Shown here: positions 27,063-34,918 of the stretch, piece after piece | Position numbering within the stretch: position 1 is the stretch's first letter | How the letters are laid out: each line of letters opens with the position of its first letter | NCBI RefSeq assembly: GCF_001320245.1 | Contig: NZ_BCBA01000039.1 | Coordinates: 97,402 to 161,401 of the forward strand | Length of the DNA: 64,000 bases | Direction: 5' to 3' | Source: Pseudomonas sp. NBRC 111124 | GTDB taxonomy: Bacteria; Pseudomonadota; Gammaproteobacteria; Pseudomonadales; Pseudomonadaceae | Translations under genes and position numbers: made by a program | Notes under the pieces: generated by a model | The model's database searches: none | Told to the model about the DNA's origin: nothing | What the model saw: the letters and a program-made list of their open reading frames with translations, nothing else

Positions 27063-27179
27063 ATGAGTGAGACTAATAGTAGGTCATAGTTCCACGCGTT
27101 TTACAACGTGAACAGCGTCTCAGAAAATGCGGGTAAATAACAAAGATAAGTATCCAACCTGCCTGCATATGAGTGGAAC
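27063..27179. promoter_or_regulatory. Divergent control region with a repeated atgagtg element
   Basis: atgagtgagac (27063-27073) and atgagtggaac (27169-27179) are near-identical direct copies at the two ends of the gap between the LysR gene and the ycgG-like gene. The second is part of tgag-n7-ctca, a LysR-like dyad. They are candidate sites for the adjacent LysR regulator. Inference only. Confidence 0.35.
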
Positions 27180-27209
27180 GCTCACTTACTTGAATCTCCT
27201 GGGGAAATC

Positions 27210-27992
27210 ATGTTTACGGTTTATGGAAACTGCTATCGCCTGGATGCGCTAGAGCTGGCCGAAGAACATGTACGGAACACTCAGCACTGGACGCACCAAA
27301 CCCTACAACATTTTCGCAGCGTACTCGCCAACCCCGACTTCCCGTGCCTGTTCGGGCGTAAAGCGGTAGCCGGCGCATCCTGCCACATCCTCTTCGCCCG
27401 TGCCGAACAACTGGCCGATGATATCGCCCAAGGCCTGGCCGAGTATGTCCGCACCATTACCCCCGTGCCGATCAAGCAACGCATCGGCAGCCCGCTGGTG
27501 GTGTTTCTCGAAACCGCCGCCGACAGCGCCCTGGCCGAACAACAGGCGCTGGCCTGGAAAGTCCTGCGTGGGGTCCACGCCCGTGACCCGCACCCGTGGC
27601 CACAGGCGATCCCCACCGACCCGCACGACAACGCCTGGTCGTTCTGCTACGCCGGCATGCCGCTGTTCATCAACATGAATTTCCCCGGCCACCAGCAGAT
27701 GAAAAGCCGCAACCTGGGCCCGCACATCACCTTCGTCATCAATCCCCGGGAGAACTTCGACGAGGTGGCCAACGCCAGCACCGAAAGTGGGCAACGCATT
27801 CGCGCCCGCATTCGTGATCGCGTGCGCCACTACAACGATGGGGTCATGCCTGAAACCCTGGGCTTTTTTGGCCAGGACGACAACTTTGAATGGAAGCAGT
27901 ACCAACTGCAGGAAGCAGGCTCGCTCAATCCGTCGCGCTGCCCCTTTCATGCCCACGCACATGCGACATCTGACACCCTGACCGAGAACTGA
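27210..27992 (+). CDS. YqcI/YcgG-family protein (possible haem-dependent guanidine/arginine N-hydroxylase)
   Basis: 260 residues. Family features: an N-terminal FPCLFGRKAVAG segment with Cys, a central NAWSFCYAGMPLFINMNFPGHQQMKSRNLGPHITFVINPRE block, and a C-terminal SRCPFHAH segment. Family members include GntA (guanitoxin) and DcsA (D-cycloserine), haem enzymes that N-hydroxylate arginine-type guanidines. Whether this one does so is unknown. GGGGA precedes the ATG. First gene of an operon with a LysE exporter (3-base gap) and an SGNH-like protein, opposite a LysR gene. Confidence 0.75.
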   Translation: MFTVYGNCYRLDALELAEEHVRNTQHWTHQTLQHFRSVLANPDFPCLFGRKAVAGASCHILFARAEQLADDIAQGLAEYVRTITPVPIKQRIGSPLVVFLETAADSALAEQQALAWKVLRGVHARDPHPWPQAIPTDPHDNAWSFCYAGMPLFINMNFPGHQQMKSRNLGPHITFVINPRENFDEVANASTESGQRIRARIRDRVRHYNDGVMPETLGFFGQDDNFEWKQYQLQEAGSLNPSRCPFHAHAHATSDTLTEN

Positions 27993-27994
27993 CC

Positions 27995-28624
27995 GTGAAT
28001 ACCGCACTGACACTGACTTACGCACTCACCGTGCTGCTGTTGATCGCCACCCCCGGCCCGGTGGTGGCGCTGATCGTCAACACAGCCGCGGCCTCCGGCT
28101 CGCGCAAGGCCATGTTCACCGCCGTCGGCACCAACTGGGCCTCACTGGTGCTGATCGGCGCCGCCGCCTGGGTCATCCTCACCAGTGCGGCCATCGACAA
28201 GGCCTGGCTCAGCGGCATGAGCCTGCTGGGCTGCCTGTTCATCGGCTACATCGCCGTGGGTACCTTGCGCGAGTGCCTGCAGGCGCCGGCCATCGACGAA
28301 GCCGAACTGCAACCGGCCAAAGCCGGGCGCGGCGGTTTATGGCAAGGCTTCATGGTGGGCATTTCCAACCCGAAGGACATCATCTTCTTCATTGCCTTCT
28401 TCCCGCAGTTCATTCAAATCACCGAATCGTTCGGCAAGAGCATGGTGGTGCTGTCGCTGTTGTGGGTGCTGATCGATTTCGCCGTGCTCAGCCTGTACAT
28501 CTTCACCATCGGCAAGATCACCTCGCAGCGCAGCAACCGCATGATTTCCCTGGCCTCGGGGGTTGTGCTGCTGCTGATCGCCGCCGGCGGCCTGGCCTAT
28601 AACCTCAAGGAGCTGGCGGGCTGA
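27995..28624 (+). CDS. LysE-family amino-acid exporter
   Basis: 209-residue inner-membrane protein with six predicted helices. The LysE/RhtB signature is present: the N-terminal LLIATPGPVVALIV motif and the MVGISNPKDIIFFIAFFPQFI segment near residue 125. The start codon is GTG, two bases after the ycgG-like stop, so translation is coupled. The pairing with a possible arginine-modifying enzyme suggests it exports a basic or modified amino acid; this is inference. Confidence 0.9.
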   Translation: MNTALTLTYALTVLLLIATPGPVVALIVNTAAASGSRKAMFTAVGTNWASLVLIGAAAWVILTSAAIDKAWLSGMSLLGCLFIGYIAVGTLRECLQAPAIDEAELQPAKAGRGGLWQGFMVGISNPKDIIFFIAFFPQFIQITESFGKSMVVLSLLWVLIDFAVLSLYIFTIGKITSQRSNRMISLASGVVLLLIAAGGLAYNLKELAG

Positions 28625-28665
28625 ACGTCCTGCGCCGCTGCAACGCCCGCCGAGAAGGAGCGCCC

Positions 28666-29760
28666 ATGACACCGTCCGCAACCACCACGCACGCCCAGGG
28701 CCTCGCTTCGCCACTGCATCAGGACTACCAGCGTTTTCTGTTGCTGGGTAGCCGCCGCGCACCGCACACCCTGCATGTGCACGAAAGCGGCTACCGCTCC
28801 AGCACCATCAACACCGACGCCCTTGGCCTGCGCTACAGCCACTGCGCCGGCAAGCGCTTCTCGGCCGCCGAACGCGGCGGTGCGCCGCGCATCAACCTGC
28901 TGGTGGGCGGCTCGACCGCCCTGGGCATCGGCGCCAGCTCCGATGAACACACGGTGGCTTCACACCTGTCGATGCTGACCGGTGAGGTGTGGCTGAGCCT
29001 GGCGGGCTGCGGGCTCAACGCGAGTCAGGAGCTGCTGATGTTCCTGACCCACCAGCACCGCTTCGGCGAAGTGGGCCATGTGGTGCTGCTCAGTGGCTTG
29101 AACACCTTGGCCCATGAAGCCCTCGGCGAAGTCCTGGCCGGCCCTCACGACCCACAGCAAGCCAAGGCTCACCAGGCTTACCTGAACAGTTTCAACGAAG
29201 GCATGCCGCCAACTGGCCCGGCCCGCCGCGAGTCATTGTGGCAGCGCCTGGGCCAGGCACTGGCACCGCGGCGTAACGAGCCTCCCCCCACCTGGTCGCT
29301 GTCCGCCCCGGAAAAGCGCCTGGCACGCGCGGCCGACAGCATCGGCCGCACCTTGCGCCAATGGGACCGCATGCTGGCTGACAGCCACGCCACCCTGACC
29401 TTCATCCTCCAGCCTCTGCTGCCCTGGTGCCGGGAAACCCTGCCGGCAGGTGAACAAGCGATGCTCGCCGCCCTGAAGCAGCAACCGGCAAATTTCGATC
29501 GCCTGCTCGAAGACACCTTCGACAGCCAGCTGCACATGGCCTTCTTCCGCCGCATCAAGAGCCAGGCCGACCCGGTGCCCTGCTACGACATGAACAGCAT
29601 GCTCAGCAGCTCGCCGGTTTTCGGCGCCGACCTGTTCGTCGACCGCTTGCACCTGAACGACCTGGGCAACAATGCCTTGGCTAAAGTGATCACTGCCAAA
29701 CTGGGGCTGGCCCAGGAACGACACGCCCAACGCAAGGTCACACCGATCAAGCTGGTCTGA
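28666..29760 (+). CDS. SGNH/GDSL-like hydrolase-fold protein
   Basis: 364 residues, cytoplasmic by lack of a signal. SGNH block I is INLLVGGSTALGIGAS (Ser near residue 85), a block III-like Asn follows in LLSGLNTLAH, and the C-terminal block V FVDRLHLNDLGNNALA has the Asp-x-x-His pair. A central Arg/Pro-rich linker separates the halves. An AAGGAG ribosome site precedes the ATG. Third gene of the YcgG-LysE unit; it could be an acyl/peptidyl hydrolase or transferase acting on the same metabolite. Substrate unknown. Confidence 0.7.
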   Translation: MTPSATTTHAQGLASPLHQDYQRFLLLGSRRAPHTLHVHESGYRSSTINTDALGLRYSHCAGKRFSAAERGGAPRINLLVGGSTALGIGASSDEHTVASHLSMLTGEVWLSLAGCGLNASQELLMFLTHQHRFGEVGHVVLLSGLNTLAHEALGEVLAGPHDPQQAKAHQAYLNSFNEGMPPTGPARRESLWQRLGQALAPRRNEPPPTWSLSAPEKRLARAADSIGRTLRQWDRMLADSHATLTFILQPLLPWCRETLPAGEQAMLAALKQQPANFDRLLEDTFDSQLHMAFFRRIKSQADPVPCYDMNSMLSSSPVFGADLFVDRLHLNDLGNNALAKVITAKLGLAQERHAQRKVTPIKLV

Positions 29761-29916
29761 CAGACGACCGTCGGGGTTTCGGTTTCTGCCCGCGCTTGGC
29801 TAGAATAGCCCGTCGTTCCGATTCACCCGAGGCGTACGCGCAGTCGTGACCCATCATCAAGCCGCCCACCCGTACCTGGCAGCCTGCCGGCTCCGTCCGT
29901 TGCTTGGGGCACGCCT

Positions 29917-30606
29917 GTGAGCCGCATCACGCTGGCACCAGCATTGTTCATCGCGCTGACCCCGGTTGCCGCTAACGCGCTCGAAGTACGCATCGACCCA
30001 CACGCCGACCTGCTTTACCGCCAGGCGCTGCCATTGCTGGAGCAGGCCGACAACCAGGACGACAACAGCACCCTGCGCACTGCCCTGGGCGTCGACCCGG
30101 AGCTCAACCGCCAAGGCCGGGCGATGGCACACACTCTGCCGACGGCAGTGGCCTTGCTGAAGAAGTCGGTGGAGCTTGGCCACCCGGTGGCGCAGTATCG
30201 CCTGGCGCTGTACTACACCACCTACCTGCCTGCAGCACAGATTGCCGATGCTGCCTGCCCGTTGCTCGAAGCCAGCCTGAATCAGGGCTTTGCACCACCG
30301 GCGACAGCGATTGCGACCTGGTGCCCGGGCTACAACGCCAGCCCGGCCTACCGCGAAGCGCTGGAAGCGATCCCGAGCATGGCCACCCTGTATGCGCCCT
30401 ACTACCCGCAGCCAGCCGCCCGCCTGGCCTGCAGCCGCGCCCACCCGCAGGGGTTGGAGATGCAATGGGGTCGCCAGCGCGACTACCAGGCCGAGGTCTA
30501 CCGGCTGCTCGGTGACCTTGATCCACAGCATCGCCAGGCACTGCTGCAAAAGGCCGTGGACATCAATGGCTGTGTGGCGGCGCAGCATCGGCTGACTACG
30601 CGTTAA
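29917..30606 (+). CDS. Secreted Sel1-like/TPR-like protein of unknown function
   Basis: 229 residues with GTG start and signal peptide MSRITLAPALFIALTPVAANA. The mature part is helical with a Sel1-like unit (TAVALLKKSVELGHPVAQYRLALYY) and four Cys in the central and C-terminal parts. Such repeats usually mediate protein contacts in the envelope. A tagaat -10-like hexamer lies about 115 bases upstream. Monocistronic; a REP element follows. Confidence 0.7.
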   Translation: MSRITLAPALFIALTPVAANALEVRIDPHADLLYRQALPLLEQADNQDDNSTLRTALGVDPELNRQGRAMAHTLPTAVALLKKSVELGHPVAQYRLALYYTTYLPAAQIADAACPLLEASLNQGFAPPATAIATWCPGYNASPAYREALEAIPSMATLYAPYYPQPAARLACSRAHPQGLEMQWGRQRDYQAEVYRLLGDLDPQHRQALLQKAVDINGCVAAQHRLTTR

Positions 30607-30642
30607 TCACCTGCCCACCACTAGTACAAAAATGACGCTATT

Positions 30643-30676
30643 CCTGCAGGAGCGGATTTAGCCGCGAAGAGGCCGG
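30643..30676. repeat. Single REP element
   Basis: cctgcaggagcggatttagccgcgaagaggc matches the second common P. putida REP type (gcggatttn-ccgcga stem). It lies alone in the gap before azlC. Confidence 0.65.
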
Positions 30677-30765
30677 CACAAGCAGCAAACAAGCAAGATC
30701 GTTCAAGCCACCCGCCCCACCGCTCTGTCATGCTGACCTACCTAGCAAAGTGTGTCGCAGCCATC

Positions 30766-31467
30766 ATGCCCAGCAGCCCCCCCATCGCCCGCCAAGCCTT
30801 CTTGCACGGCGCTATTGCCATCCTGCCGCTGTCCCTGGCCGTCGCCCCGTGGGGCCTGCTCGCCGGCTCCATGGCCATCGAGGCCAACCTCAGCGCCTGG
30901 CAAGGCCAGGGCCTGTCGGCGATCGTCTTCGCCGGTGCCGCGCAACTGGTGGCCATCGGCATGCTCAAAGGCGGCGCCAACCTGCTGTCGATTCTGCTCA
31001 CCACTCTGCTGCTGACCTCCCAACACCTGCTCTACGGCCTGTCCATGCGCCCGGTGCTGTCGAACCAGCCGTTGCGCTGGCGGCTGGGCCTGGGCTTCCT
31101 GCTCACCGACGAGTTCTTCGCCCTCACCAGCCACTATGATCAGCAGCAGTTCAACCGCTGGTACGCCCTCGGCGTGGGCCTGACCTTCTACGTTGCGTGG
31201 AACCTGTTCACCCTGGCCGGCATCGTGCTGGGCCAGAACATCCCGCACCTCGACCAGCTCGGCCTGGACTTCTCCATCGTCGCCACCTTTGTCGCGCTGA
31301 TCGCGCCCCTGGTGCGCAACCTCGCCACCGTGGTGTGCGTGGCGGTATCGCTGTTCTGCTCGGTACTGTTCAGTTATTGGCACTGGGAAACCGCGCTGGT
31401 CGCGGCCGGCCTGCTGGGCATGGCGGCCGGTTTCATCTGCCAGAAATTCACCGGAGGCCGCCCATGA
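30766..31467 (+). CDS. azlC: AzlC-family branched-chain amino-acid exporter large subunit
   Basis: Inner-membrane permease of the AzlCD exporter, 233 residues from this ATG. An alternative ATG 36 bases upstream would give 245; neither has a clear ribosome site, and this one matches the usual AzlC N-terminus. Family pattern: FLHGAIAILPLSLAVAPWGLLAGSMA, then FAGAAQLVAIGML and the FLLTDEFFALTS block. It overlaps azlD by 4 bases. Expected to expel excess leucine-type amino acids. Confidence 0.9.
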   Translation: MPSSPPIARQAFLHGAIAILPLSLAVAPWGLLAGSMAIEANLSAWQGQGLSAIVFAGAAQLVAIGMLKGGANLLSILLTTLLLTSQHLLYGLSMRPVLSNQPLRWRLGLGFLLTDEFFALTSHYDQQQFNRWYALGVGLTFYVAWNLFTLAGIVLGQNIPHLDQLGLDFSIVATFVALIAPLVRNLATVVCVAVSLFCSVLFSYWHWETALVAAGLLGMAAGFICQKFTGGRP

Positions 31468-31778
31468 CCTGGCTGCTGATCTTCGCCATGGGCGCCGTGG
31501 TATTCCTCAACCGCTACGCCTTCCTGGAACCACGCCTGCCCCTGCGCCTGAGCTCCAACGCCCGGCAGTTCCTCGGCTTTGCCGTGCCAGGCATGCTCAC
31601 TGCGATCTGCGGGCCGATCATTTTCATGCCCGGCCACCAGCTCGACCTGAGCCCGCTCAACCCCTACCTGCTCGGCGCGCTGGTGGCCGTTGCGCTGGTC
31701 CTGTTGACCCGCAGCGTGTTGCTGAGCATGCTGGTGAGCATGTTGATCTTCTTCCTGCTGCGCAGCTGGCTGGCATGA
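31464..31778 (+). CDS. azlD: AzlD-family small subunit of branched-chain amino-acid exporter
   Basis: 104 residues, three or four hydrophobic helices, starting MTWLLIFAMGAVVFLNRYAFLEP, the AzlD signature region. GGAGG lies 7 bases upstream. Overlaps azlC before and the AraC gene after by ATGA, so the three form one tightly coupled operon. Confidence 0.92.
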   Translation: MTWLLIFAMGAVVFLNRYAFLEPRLPLRLSSNARQFLGFAVPGMLTAICGPIIFMPGHQLDLSPLNPYLLGALVAVALVLLTRSVLLSMLVSMLIFFLLRSWLA

Positions 31779-32608
31779 GCACGCCCCTGCGCGAACAGAC
31801 CCACCTCTGGCAGGCGCCGGCCCTTGGCGACGTCGAGATGTTGCATGCGCGCTACTTTCAGCAGCGCTTCGCCCCCCATGTGCATGAAGGCTACGTGTTC
31901 ACCGTGATCGAGTCGGGCGCGCAGCGCTTCTGGCACCGCGGCAGCGAACACCTGGCGCCGGTCGGCAGCATGGTGCTGATCAACCCGGACGAGCTACACA
32001 CCGGCGCCACCGCTCACGAGGCTGGCTGGCGCTACCGGGGGTTTTACCCTGAGCATGAGCGGGTCACCGGCGTGCTGGACGAGCTGGCGCTGGGCCGCCA
32101 CGGCATGCCGCGTTTCAAGGACAGCGTGATCCAGGACCCTGCCCTGGCATGGGCCTTCAGCCAGCTGCATCAGCTGTCGGAAGCCGGTGCCAGTGCCCTG
32201 GAGCAGCAGACCGCCTGGCGCCAGGCAGTGCTGGCGCTGGTACAGCGCCACGGCCATTGCCCCGAACCTTCAGCCCCTGGTAATGAACCGCTGGCAGTGG
32301 CACGTGCGCGGGAATTACTCGAAAGCCAGTTGGCGGACCCGCCATCACTGGAGGCCTTGGCAGCTGCAGTCAATCTGTCGCCCTTCCACTTTGCCCGGGT
32401 GTTCCGCCAGGCCACCGGCATGCCGCCGCATGCCTGGCTGAAGCAGCGGCGCTTGGCACGGGCACGGGAGTTTTTAAAAAGCGGCCTGACAGCCTCTGAC
32501 GTGGCGTTTGCATTGGGTTTTGCCGATCAGAGTCACTTGAGCCGACAATTCAAACAGGCGTATGGCGTGACACCTGGCGCCTATCGCAGCGCTTGCTTGC
32601 ACAACTAG
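31775..32608 (+). CDS. AraC-family regulator coupled to azlCD
   Basis: 277 residues. N-terminal cupin effector domain (about 15-150, with APHVHEGYVFTVIESGAQRF) and C-terminal double helix-turn-helix (about 175-272; SLEALAAAVNLSPFHFARVFRQATG and ASDVAFALGFADQSHLSRQFKQAYGVTPGAYR). The start overlaps azlD by 4 bases. Being the last gene of the exporter operon suggests autoregulation by amino-acid supply, unlike the more usual divergent Lrp-type control. Confidence 0.92.
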   Translation: MSTPLREQTHLWQAPALGDVEMLHARYFQQRFAPHVHEGYVFTVIESGAQRFWHRGSEHLAPVGSMVLINPDELHTGATAHEAGWRYRGFYPEHERVTGVLDELALGRHGMPRFKDSVIQDPALAWAFSQLHQLSEAGASALEQQTAWRQAVLALVQRHGHCPEPSAPGNEPLAVARARELLESQLADPPSLEALAAAVNLSPFHFARVFRQATGMPPHAWLKQRRLARAREFLKSGLTASDVAFALGFADQSHLSRQFKQAYGVTPGAYRSACLHN

Positions 32609-32682
32609 CGCGTGCGACAGCGGGCCTCAGGCAAGCCGGCCAGCCACTGCTACACTGACAGAGCTGAACGGAGGATTCCGCC

Positions 32683-32910
32683 ATGTCCGAAAGAGAGCTC
32701 ACCACCCTGATATCGCTGATGAACCAGCGCCAAGCCTGCCTGAGCAGTGCCTGCAAGGAAATTGCCGACTGGATCGACCGCCAGGGCGATGTGCCCGCTG
32801 CGGGCAAGATCCGCGCCAGCCTCAAGGCGCTGGAGGCCGATGAGGCCCAAGTCCGCAAGACCTTGACCTCACTGACCCTCGAAAGGCCGCTGCCACGCTT
32901 CCGTAGCTGA
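32683..32910 (+). CDS. Small conserved cytosolic protein, function unknown
   Basis: 75 residues, highly charged and helical, with a probable short coiled coil (GKIRASLKALEADEAQVRKTL) and two nearby Cys (ACLSSAC). A strong GGAGG precedes the ATG and a terminator follows, supporting a real single gene. No family recognised. Confidence 0.7.
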   Translation: MSERELTTLISLMNQRQACLSSACKEIADWIDRQGDVPAAGKIRASLKALEADEAQVRKTLTSLTLERPLPRFRS

Positions 32911-32930
32911 AGCGCGCAGCACAATGAAGA

Positions 32931-32954
32931 AGGGCCGCTTATGCGGCCCTTTTT
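32931..32954. terminator. Rho-independent terminator
   Basis: gggccgc-ttat-gcggccc with A residues before and five T after. Serves the small gene on the plus strand and can also end the copper-chaperone transcript on the minus strand. Confidence 0.9.
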
Positions 32955-32959
32955 GTCAG

Positions 32960-33448
32960 TCAGTGGTTCATGTGCATGTGGTCATGCCCACCGCCGGCCT
33001 CGGCGTTGAGCGGGCGCACTTCTGCCTGCACTTCCACGGTTTCCTTGGCGCCCTTGGCATCTTCGATGGTCAGGGTCAGCGGTACCTTCTCGCCTTCCTT
33101 CACCTGCTGGGTCAGGCCCATGAGCATCACGTGGTAGCCATCAGGGTCCAGGCTCACCGGCTTGCCGGCAGGCAGCGCCACGGACTTCGCTTCCTTCATG
33201 CCCATCACGTCACCGTTCATGGTCATCTCATGCACCTGCACGGTCTTGGCCACTGGTGAAGCCACGCCGACCAGCTTGCTGTCGGTGCTGGCAGTCAGGG
33301 TCATGAAGGCCCCGGTGGAAGGCTGGTGCGGCACACTGGCGCGCACCCAGGCGTCGCTCACGGTGGTCTGCGCAAGGGCCGGCAGGGCCAGGCCCAGCAG
33401 GGCGATGGCGGCTAGGCCGCGCTTGATCGGTTGCAGTGATACAGCCAT
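32960..33448 (-). CDS. PCu(A)C-family periplasmic copper chaperone
   Basis: 162-residue exported Cu(I) chaperone. Signal peptide about 1-27 (ending PALAQ). The metal site follows the family pattern: VHEMTMNGDVMGM (His-x-Met...Met) and YHVMLMG (His-x-x-Met). A His/Met-rich tail GHDHMHMNH gives extra copper ligands. GGAG precedes the ATG, whose first base is the last base of the SCO stop (TAATG), so they are translationally coupled. Together they deliver copper to the Cu-A or Cu-B site of cytochrome oxidase or buffer periplasmic copper. Confidence 0.92.
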   Translation of the reverse strand: MAVSLQPIKRGLAAIALLGLALPALAQTTVSDAWVRASVPHQPSTGAFMTLTASTDSKLVGVASPVAKTVQVHEMTMNGDVMGMKEAKSVALPAGKPVSLDPDGYHVMLMGLTQQVKEGEKVPLTLTIEDAKGAKETVEVQAEVRPLNAEAGGGHDHMHMNH

Positions 33449-34056
33449 TAGCAAATCTCCATCAGGGTAGCCAGGTCTTCGGCGCATTCCTTGGCATTCA
33501 GCGAATGGCCCAGGCTCAGGCGCAGGGTGCCACGTGTATCGTAGACGTAGCTGGTGGATGAATGAGAGATGGTGTAGGTGTCACCGGCCGGGACCTTTTC
33601 GTAGAACACCTTGAACTCCTTGGCCACCGCGGCGATTTCTTCCGGGGTACCGGTCAGGGCGGTGAACGACGGGTCGAAGGCCTTGACGTAGGCATCGAGC
33701 ACCTCGGGGGTGTCGCGCTCCGGGTCCAGGGTGATGAACACCACCTGGAAGATCTCGCGGTCGCGGCCCCTGAGCAGCTTCTTGATCTGGGCCGCCCGCG
33801 CCAGGGTGGTCGGGCAGACGGCCGGGCACTGGGTGAAGCCGAAGAAGATCATCGGCATGCTGCCGTAGAAGCTCGACAAGGTGCGGACATTGCCCTGAGG
33901 GTCCTTGAGGCTGAACTTGCGCCCCAGGATTTCGTTGCTCATGTTCTTGCCGTACTTGAACTCGAGCCCCCGGGCCGGGTTGCAGCCTGCCAGCAGGCCG
34001 AGCCCGAGAACGCCCATCCCGGCGACAACCGCGCGCCGGGTAAACTGATCATTCAT
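33448..34056 (-). CDS. SCO-family copper-delivery lipoprotein
   Basis: 202 residues from the ATG preceded by AAGGA. Lipobox LLAGC places the lipidated Cys at residue 25 (with an upstream RR pair). The thioredoxin-fold domain has the copper-binding Cys pair in FGFTQCPAVCPTTL and the distant His in SHSSTSYVYD, so all three ligands are present. Acts in the periplasm in assembly of cytochrome oxidase Cu-A. First gene of a two-gene unit with PCu(A)C. Confidence 0.92.
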   Translation of the reverse strand: MNDQFTRRAVVAGMGVLGLGLLAGCNPARGLEFKYGKNMSNEILGRKFSLKDPQGNVRTLSSFYGSMPMIFFGFTQCPAVCPTTLARAAQIKKLLRGRDREIFQVVFITLDPERDTPEVLDAYVKAFDPSFTALTGTPEEIAAVAKEFKVFYEKVPAGDTYTISHSSTSYVYDTRGTLRLSLGHSLNAKECAEDLATLMEIC

Positions 34057-34167
34057 GGAACCATCCTTTACAGGGAAGGTGCCGGCCCTTGGGACGGGCC
34101 GGCCGAAAAACCGGGGCATTCTGGCATGACACCCGGTGGGGTTCTACCCGACCAAGGCGGTGATGGC

Positions 34168-34194
34168 CCGCAGCCCTTTGAATACGGGCTGCGG
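34168..34194. other. GC-rich hairpin and half REP in the nfuA-SCO gap
   Basis: ccgcagccc and gggctgcgg form a 9-bp stem with a 9-base loop in the 219-bp gap between the nfuA stop and the SCO start. No T-run follows on either strand. A second GC dyad (ggccggccc/gggccggcc, about 34082-34104) and a truncated REP-like tgtaggagcg (34259-34268) share the gap. Possibly termination or mRNA-stabilising structures for nfuA. Confidence 0.35.
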
Positions 34195-34275
34195 CCTGTT
34201 GTCGCAGCGGTTGAAACCGTAACACTTTGTTGCTATGCCTTGACCTGACGCGATCGCTGTAGGAGCGCGTCCGGA

Positions 34276-34860
34276 TCAGTAGTAGGCGTTCTCTTTCTGA
34301 GTGTGGTCAGTCACGTCACGCACACCTTTGAGCTCTGGAATGCGCTCGAGCAGGGTACGCTCGATGCCTTCCTTCAGGGTTACGTCGGCCTGACCGCAGC
34401 CCTGGCAACCGCCACCGAACTGCAGCACGGCAATGCCGTCGTCGACCACATCGACCAGGCTCACCTGGCCGCCGTGGCTGGCCAGACCGGGGTTGATCTC
34501 GGTCTGCAGGTAGTAGTTGATGCGCTCGTTGATCGGGCTGTCTTCGTTGACCATCGGCACCTTGGCGTTCGGCGCCTTGATGGTCAGCTGGCCGCCCATG
34601 CGATCGGTGGCGTAGTCAACCAGCGCGTCTTCCAGGAACGGCACGCTGACCGCGTCGAGGTAAGCGGTAAAGCTCTTCAGGCCAACCGGCTCGTCGTCGG
34701 GCTTCTCTTCGCCCGGCTTGCAGTAGGCAATGCAGGTCTCGGCGTACTGGGTGCCCGGCTGGGTGATGAAAATACGGATGCCAATGCCAGGCGTGTTCTG
34801 CTTGGAAAGCAGATCGGCCAGGTAATCATGGGCGGCGTCAGTAATGGTTATAGCGCTCAT
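34276..34860 (-). CDS. nfuA: Fe-S biogenesis protein NfuA
   Basis: Carrier that assembles and delivers [4Fe-4S] clusters to target enzymes, especially under oxidative stress or iron limitation. 194 residues: a degenerate A-type N-terminal domain (about 1-95) lacking the usual Cys triad, and a C-terminal Nfu domain with the cluster-binding CxxC in QFGGGCQGCGQADVTLKEGIE. The C-terminus matches the usual NENAYY-type end. Single gene. Confidence 0.97.
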   Translation of the reverse strand: MSAITITDAAHDYLADLLSKQNTPGIGIRIFITQPGTQYAETCIAYCKPGEEKPDDEPVGLKSFTAYLDAVSVPFLEDALVDYATDRMGGQLTIKAPNAKVPMVNEDSPINERINYYLQTEINPGLASHGGQVSLVDVVDDGIAVLQFGGGCQGCGQADVTLKEGIERTLLERIPELKGVRDVTDHTQKENAYY

Positions 34861-34918
34861 GGAAGTTCCTCACAGACTTGCGGCCAAGTGTACGCCAACC
34901 TGGCCTTTGTACAAAGTC

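Noticed and set aside
26555..27064. 169-residue minus-strand open frame overlapping the GcvA-like LysR gene
   Set aside because: Frame-shifted shadow of the LysR gene; its translation has no family pattern.
32569..32924. 124-residue minus-strand open frame over the AraC gene end and small gene
   Set aside because: Shadow of the 75-residue plus-strand gene, which has a strong ribosome site and terminator.
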